A stretch of 32,367 nt of DNA, from positions 1 to 32,367 of the forward strand of contig JANXBC010000003.1 of the NCBI GenBank assembly GCA_025060555.1, written 5' to 3'. Each line of letters begins with the position of its first letter. The stretch's first letter is position 1. The DNA comes from Candidatus Bipolaricaulota bacterium (GTDB lineage Bacteria > Bipolaricaulota > Bipolaricaulia > Bipolaricaulales > Bipolaricaulaceae). Under the pieces are notes generated by a model. That model had not been told where the DNA came from and did no database searches. It saw only the letters and a program-made list of their open reading frames with translations. Of this stretch, positions 31,280-32,367 are shown one piece after another. The translations under genes were made by a program, and so were the position numbers.

Positions 31280-31629
31280 TGCGACATCGCAAGAAAGTCC
31301 TCAAATTATCGATGAAGGCGGACCGGCGGAGGCTTGTTTTAGCTGGGCAAGCCCGCGCTCTTATCCTACACGGGAAAATCGATACAACACCAGCACGGGC
31401 CAGGGCGACCCAGCGCTTGGTGGAACGGCTTGTCACTTGGGCAAAAGAAGACACCCAAGCTCATCGGCGTATGGCTTTTGCTGTCCTTCGGGACAAGGAA
31501 GCCACGGAGAAGCTCTTTTCCGAGATTGGGCCCAAATACAAGGATCGGGACGGCGGCTATACCCGCGTTTTGAAACTGGGGCCGCGGCTGGGCGATGGGG
31601 CGGAGATGGCCCGCCTCACCTGGGTATGA
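31279..31629 (+). CDS. rplQ: 50S ribosomal protein L17
   Basis: Tunnel-exit 50S protein. It has 116 residues: MRHRKKVLKLSMKADRRR at the start, TTPARARATQRLVERLVTWA, and the end GGYTRVLKLGPRLGDGAEMA. It is the last ribosomal gene of the array. Its ATG shares a base with the rpoA stop and its stop overlaps ridA as ATGA. Confidence 0.97.
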   Translation: MRHRKKVLKLSMKADRRRLVLAGQARALILHGKIDTTPARARATQRLVERLVTWAKEDTQAHRRMAFAVLRDKEATEKLFSEIGPKYKDRDGGYTRVLKLGPRLGDGAEMARLTWV

Positions 31630-32009
31630 CCCGCCGCGCTGTCACCCCCACGGGAATTCATACGCTTGGCCCGTATTCCCCGGCCATCCGCGCCGGGGAT
31701 TTCCTTTTCATCTCCGGCCAAATCCCTTTGGACCCCAGCGGAAGCCCCCTCTTTTCTGGCTCCATTGAGGCCCAGACCCAGCGGTGTCTTGAGCAGATCA
31801 AGGAGATCCTGGCTGCAGCTGGGGGGACCCTCAGGGATTTGGTCAAGGTCACCATATATCTTGTGGACATGAAGGATTTCGAGGCGGTGAACCGCGCCTA
31901 CGCCGCCTACTTTGATTTGGAACCGCCAGCCCGCGCCTGTGTAGCCGTCTCCGCCCTTCCTAAAGGGGCCCGCATCGAGATCGAAGCCGTGGCTTACTTG
32001 CGGGCATGA
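31626..32009 (+). CDS. ridA: RidA family enamine/imine deaminase
   Basis: RidA proteins hydrolyse reactive enamine or imine by-products of PLP enzymes such as threonine dehydratase. It has 127 residues, the usual size. Key positions are Arg103 in PPARACVAV and Glu120 in ARIEIEAVA, which match the catalytic Arg and supporting Glu of active members; GPYSPAIRAGDFLFISGQIP is also typical. ATG 31626 overlaps the rplQ stop by four bases, so it is co-translated with the ribosomal array, an unusual place. A longer in-frame version from 31224 overlaps rplQ and is rejected. Confidence 0.94.
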   Translation: MTRRAVTPTGIHTLGPYSPAIRAGDFLFISGQIPLDPSGSPLFSGSIEAQTQRCLEQIKEILAAAGGTLRDLVKVTIYLVDMKDFEAVNRAYAAYFDLEPPARACVAVSALPKGARIEIEAVAYLRA

Positions 32010-32032
32010 AGGAAGGGTAGTTTTGCCGTCGC

Positions 32033-32060
32033 GGAGGAGCTGGTCCTCCTTCTCTCTTAT
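32033..32060 (+). terminator. Likely intrinsic terminator after ridA
   Basis: GGAGGA (32033-32038), a five-base loop and TCCTCC (32044-32049) form a perfect six-base stem, followed by the pyrimidine run TTCTCTCTT. It lies 23 bases after the ridA stop and is well placed to end the long ribosomal transcript. The tail is not a pure T run, so efficiency is uncertain. Confidence 0.6.
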
Positions 32061-32167
32061 CCTGCTAGATTCTTCCTAATTTGCGCTGCTGTGCTCCGTG
32101 TTGTTCGGCAACATAGCGCCGAAAACTCGTTTTGTACAAGGAAAGTGAGCTCCTAAACGAGCCCGGA

Positions 32168-32367
32168 TCAGATTTCGCCTTGGGCCTGCCGCCGTCGCAG
32201 CGCCTCGAGCATCGCATCGACCAAGCGAGGCAGGTTGTAATCCGGTGTCCAGCCCCAATCCTCTCTGGCGGAAGAATCGTCGATCGAACGCGGCCAGCTA
32301 TCAGCAATGGACTGACGGAAGTCTGGCTGGTAGCGAACCTGAAAGCCAGGGACTCTTTTCTGAATTT
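32168..32367 (-). CDS. NAD-dependent epimerase/dehydratase, probably L-threonine 3-dehydrogenase type, partial
   Basis: Only the last 66 or so residues are visible; the start lies beyond the right edge. The frame reads VRYQPDFRQSIADSWPRSID, then DDSSAREDWGWTPDYNLPRL, and ends with a basic Arg/Gln-rich tail. The PDFRQ-IADSWP-SIDDS-AR-DWGW pattern is typical of the C-terminal substrate domain of the short-chain threonine dehydrogenases related to UDP-galactose epimerase, which oxidise L-threonine to 2-amino-3-ketobutyrate. The catalytic part and NAD site are outside the window, so the exact substrate is not certain. It is convergent with the ribosomal array. Confidence 0.8.
   Translation of the reverse strand, partial: IQKRVPGFQVRYQPDFRQSIADSWPRSIDDSSAREDWGWTPDYNLPRLVDAMLEALRRRQAQGEI

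Noticed and set aside
32104..32123. Hairpin TTCGGC/GCCGAA with an eight-base loop between ridA and the epimerase-like gene
   Set aside because: The stem is perfect, but neither strand has a proper T run after it, and the hairpin at 32033 explains the end of the ribosomal transcript better.
1..32367. Search for tRNA or rRNA genes, CRISPR repeats, insertion sequences, attachment sites and riboswitches
   Set aside because: Coding density leaves almost no free space; the longest gap (32010-32167) holds only the terminator-like hairpins, and no repeat arrays or transposase-like frames were seen.

Overview
The window is a dense block of housekeeping genes from a bacterium of fairly high GC content, covering ATP synthase, RNA polymerase and translation. 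I see no mobile element, CRISPR array, rRNA or tRNA gene, or obvious foreign island. The taxon is not certain. The F-type c subunit has a predicted Na+-binding motif, S4, S14, L24 and L36 are all zinc-binding forms, GTG and TTG starts are common, and genes are packed with overlapping ends. Together these suggest a deep-branching, possibly thermophilic anaerobe, for example Thermotogota-like or the Bipolaricaulota/OP1 type. That placement is an inference and should be tested with rpoC, secY or concatenated ribosomal-protein trees.

Region 1 (1-6156, minus strand) reads frr, an atpI-like gene, atpB, atpE, atpF, atpH, atpA, atpG and atpD; atpD runs off the left edge. This is a complete-looking F1Fo ATP synthase operon headed by ribosome recycling factor. 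The c subunit suggests Na+ coupling.

Region 2 (6207-9482, plus strand) is divergent from region 1. It holds a CCA-adding enzyme/poly(A) polymerase, a long-form ribosome hibernation factor behind the best promoter in the window, an MnmA-like PP-loop protein with a damaged PP-loop and a probable ATT start, and a small FmdB-type zinc ribbon. These occupy the place where rplKAJL-rpoB would often lie.

Region 3 (9489-32009, plus strand) runs almost without gaps as rpoC, rpsL, rpsG, fusA, then the S10, spc and alpha operons merged into one array (rpsJ to rplQ, including secY, adk, map and infA), and ends with a RidA family gene and a hairpin terminator. Three expected genes are missing from their usual places: rpoB before rpoC, tuf between fusA and rpsJ, and rpmD between rpsE and rplO. 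Protein S11 also lacks its highly conserved basic C-terminal tail.

Region 4 (32168-32367, minus strand) is the C-terminal end of a threonine-dehydrogenase-like NAD-dependent epimerase, convergent with the ribosomal array.

The genes are linked functionally: energy supply, tRNA 3'-end maturation, transcription, ribosome building, recycling and hibernation, initiation, protein export (SecY) and N-terminal processing (Map). The most interesting points are lineage-level oddities in universal machinery, not a new multi-gene system.
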